Positions 4,413-5,783 of a stretch of 5,783 nt of DNA are shown one piece after another. This DNA comes from SZAS-79 sp038329645. Lineage in GTDB: Bacteria; Pseudomonadota; Gammaproteobacteria; Burkholderiales; SG8-39. The stretch spans positions 1 to 5,783 of the forward strand of contig JBBQNG010000272.1 of assembly GCA_038329645.1 (NCBI GenBank), read 5' to 3'. Made by a program: the position numbers and the translations under genes. The notes under the pieces were generated by a model, which saw only the letters and a list, made by a program, of their open reading frames with translations, did not search any database and was not told the origin of the DNA. Each line of letters starts with the position of its first letter. Position 1 is the first letter of the stretch.

Positions 4413-5783
4413 TCAGCGCTTCTCGCCCGACAGCACCAGGTCGGCGCCCTTCTCCGCAATCGCGATGGTCGCGGCGTTGGTGTTGCCCGACACCACCGAA
4501 GGCATGACCGACGCATCGATCACGCGCAGCCCCGCGAGCCCGCGCACGCGCAGATGCGGATCCACCACCGAACCGGCGTCCGTGCCCATGCGGCACGTAG
4601 AAGTCGGATGGAATACGGTCTCTCCAGACTCGCGGCAGAACGCGAGCCATTCGGCATCGCTCTGCACAGCCTCGCCCGGGGACTCCTCCTTCACCACGTA
4701 GTCGCTGAGCGGCTTGGTAGTCACAATTCGCCGCAAGAGCTTCAGGCCGTCGACCATCATGCGGCGGTCGTTCTCGGTGGAGAGGTAGTTGTACTGGATC
4801 GCCGGCGGCGACGCCGGATCGGCCGACTTGATACGCACCCACCCACGCGATTCGGCGCGAAGCTGCGAGAGGGAGCAGGTGAAAGCAGAAAACGGGTGCA
4901 GCAAACCGCCTCGCTTCTGCATCGAGAAGTTGATGAAGTAGTACTGCGCATCGGGCCGAGCTACGTCAGGCCGCGTGCGCGTGAATGCAGCGGCTAGCCC
5001 TGCGCTGATCGTTAGCGGACCGCGCCGTCGGAAGAAGTAGTTGAGTCCGATTCCCATCTTGCGCCACAGGCTCATCATGTCGTCGTTGAGCGTGATGGCT
5101 TTCGTGCAGCGCCAGAAGGTGCGCACATACAGGTGGTCCTGCAGGGCGTCGCCTACGCCGGGGGCATCGAGGACGACCGGAATGCCATGGCTTTCGAGCA
5201 ATGTCCGCGGCCCAACGCCGGAAAGCTGCATCAGCTGCGGCGAATTGAACGCGCCGCCGGAGAGAATGACTTCACGCGCGGCTCGCGCCGAGTGCGTCCG
5301 GCCGCCCTGCCGATACTCGACGCCAGCGGCGCGCACGCCCTCGAACAGGATGCGCGTAGCCAACGCTTCGGTCTCGACGCGCAGGTTCGGCCGCTTGAGT
5401 ACCGGCCGCAGGTAGCCCACCGCCGTGCTGCAGCGCCGTCCGTTGCGCGTCGTGGCCTGGTAGTAGCCGGCCCCTTCCTGCGTGGCCCCGTTGAAATCGT
5501 CATTCTTCGGGATCCCGAGTTTGTTTGCGGAGGCGATGAACGCGTCCGCCAACTCATGCTTGTCGGGCAAGTCCCCGACAGCGAGCGGCCCGCCGACGCC
5601 GTGCCATTCGTTCGCCCCGCGCTGCTGGTCCTCGGACTTGATGAAATACGGCAGCAGGTCGACGTAGCCCCACCCAGGCACGCCCCATTCGTCGAAGTCC
5701 TCGCGCTGGCCGCGGATATACACCAGGCCGTTGATCGACGACGAGCCGCCGAGCACCTTGCCGCGCGGATAGATCAGGCTGCG
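4413..5783 (-). CDS. GMC-family FAD-dependent oxidoreductase (alcohol/choline dehydrogenase type), N-terminus outside window
   Basis: Flavoenzyme oxidising an alcohol group of a small organic substrate, electrons passing to FAD and then to an acceptor. 456 C-terminal residues are visible; about 70-85 are missing upstream, including the GxGxxG dinucleotide-binding motif. Fragment residues 8-21 (GKVLGGSSSINGLV) match GMC signature 1, and 176-191 (GGAFNSPQLMQLSGVG) match signature 2. The catalytic histidine is probably His392 in FHPTSTCRMG (391-400), and the paired active-site residue Asn434 in SGNTNAATIAIAEKGAD (432-448), as in choline- and alcohol-oxidising members. The apparent start at 5756 is a GTG valine inside signature 1 and cannot be real. 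The frame is intact. It converges on the transporter operon, so is not co-transcribed with it. Related to BetA and AlkJ, but specific substrate cannot be read; no symbol assigned. Confidence 0.95.
   Translation of the reverse strand, partial: RSLIYPRGKVLGGSSSINGLVYIRGQREDFDEWGVPGWGYVDLLPYFIKSEDQQRGANEWHGVGGPLAVGDLPDKHELADAFIASANKLGIPKNDDFNGATQEGAGYYQATTRNGRRCSTAVGYLRPVLKRPNLRVETEALATRILFEGVRAAGVEYRQGGRTHSARAAREVILSGGAFNSPQLMQLSGVGPRTLLESHGIPVVLDAPGVGDALQDHLYVRTFWRCTKAITLNDDMMSLWRKMGIGLNYFFRRRGPLTISAGLAAAFTRTRPDVARPDAQYYFINFSMQKRGGLLHPFSAFTCSLSQLRAESRGWVRIKSADPASPPAIQYNYLSTENDRRMMVDGLKLLRRIVTTKPLSDYVVKEESPGEAVQSDAEWLAFCRESGETVFHPTSTCRMGTDAGSVVDPHLRVRGLAGLRVIDASVMPSVVSGNTNAATIAIAEKGADLVLSGEKR

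Noticed and set aside
4427..4444. Possible terminator hairpin CCGAC/GTCGG at the end of the dehydrogenase gene
   Set aside because: The stem is only five pairs with an 8-base loop and no T-tract on either strand, and it lies inside conserved coding sequence.
4356..4997. Plus-strand 213-codon frame over the dehydrogenase
   Set aside because: It is antisense to the conserved C-terminal GMC domain, has low-complexity Arg/His composition and resembles no known protein.
5231..5756. GTG at 5756 as the dehydrogenase start, and the minus-strand frame 5231-5557
   Set aside because: 5756 is an internal valine of GMC signature 1, with matching residues continuing to the window edge. The 5231-5557 frame is a shadow in another reading frame.
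1..5783. Mobile element, CRISPR, tRNA/rRNA, defence or toxin-antitoxin system
   Set aside because: No transposase or integrase motifs, repeat-spacer arrays, RNA gene signatures or small paired genes were seen. Nearly all bases are explained by six intact or edge-truncated metabolic genes.

Overview
The window reads as an ordinary metabolic locus from a GC-rich proteobacterium. Most codons end in G or C, long open frames appear on both strands, and the gene families (FCD-type GntR regulator, PotD/PotABC-like importer, GMC oxidoreductase) are common in Burkholderiales and related Beta- and Alphaproteobacteria. The taxon is an inference from style only; no rRNA or marker gene is present.

Layout. 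Positions 1-582 (+) hold the end of a GntR/FCD transcriptional regulator whose N-terminus lies outside the window. A 67-base gap follows, with a tandem direct repeat (two ATTGCGTAC copies 21 bp apart) and a good ribosome binding site. Positions 650-4405 (+) are a tightly packed four-gene ABC importer operon: periplasmic solute-binding protein (650-1666), ATPase (1666-2745), and two inner-membrane permeases (2745-3617 and 3614-4405). All three internal junctions overlap (TGATG, TGATG, ATGA), so translation is probably coupled. Positions 4413-5783 (-) hold most of a GMC-family FAD-dependent alcohol/choline-type dehydrogenase that runs off the right edge. It converges on the operon with only 7 bases between the two stop codons.

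How the parts may work together: the importer captures a small organic solute in the periplasm and moves it into the cytoplasm at the cost of ATP. The FCD regulator is a good candidate to sense that solute or a breakdown product and act on the 583-649 region. The dehydrogenase may oxidise a hydroxyl group of the same or a related compound, but this link rests on proximity alone. The transporter is of the polyamine/opine/iron class. However, as far as can be aligned from memory, the binding protein lacks the acidic pair that PotD uses to hold spermidine, so a polyamine label would be unsafe.

The least expected signals are RNA-level. There is a strong GC-rich hairpin pair at the binding protein/ATPase junction, and a 7-bp hairpin that places the GAGG ribosome-binding core in its tetraloop just before the last permease gene. 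I see no mobile element, CRISPR array, tRNA, rRNA or defence gene, and no clear evidence for a novel system.
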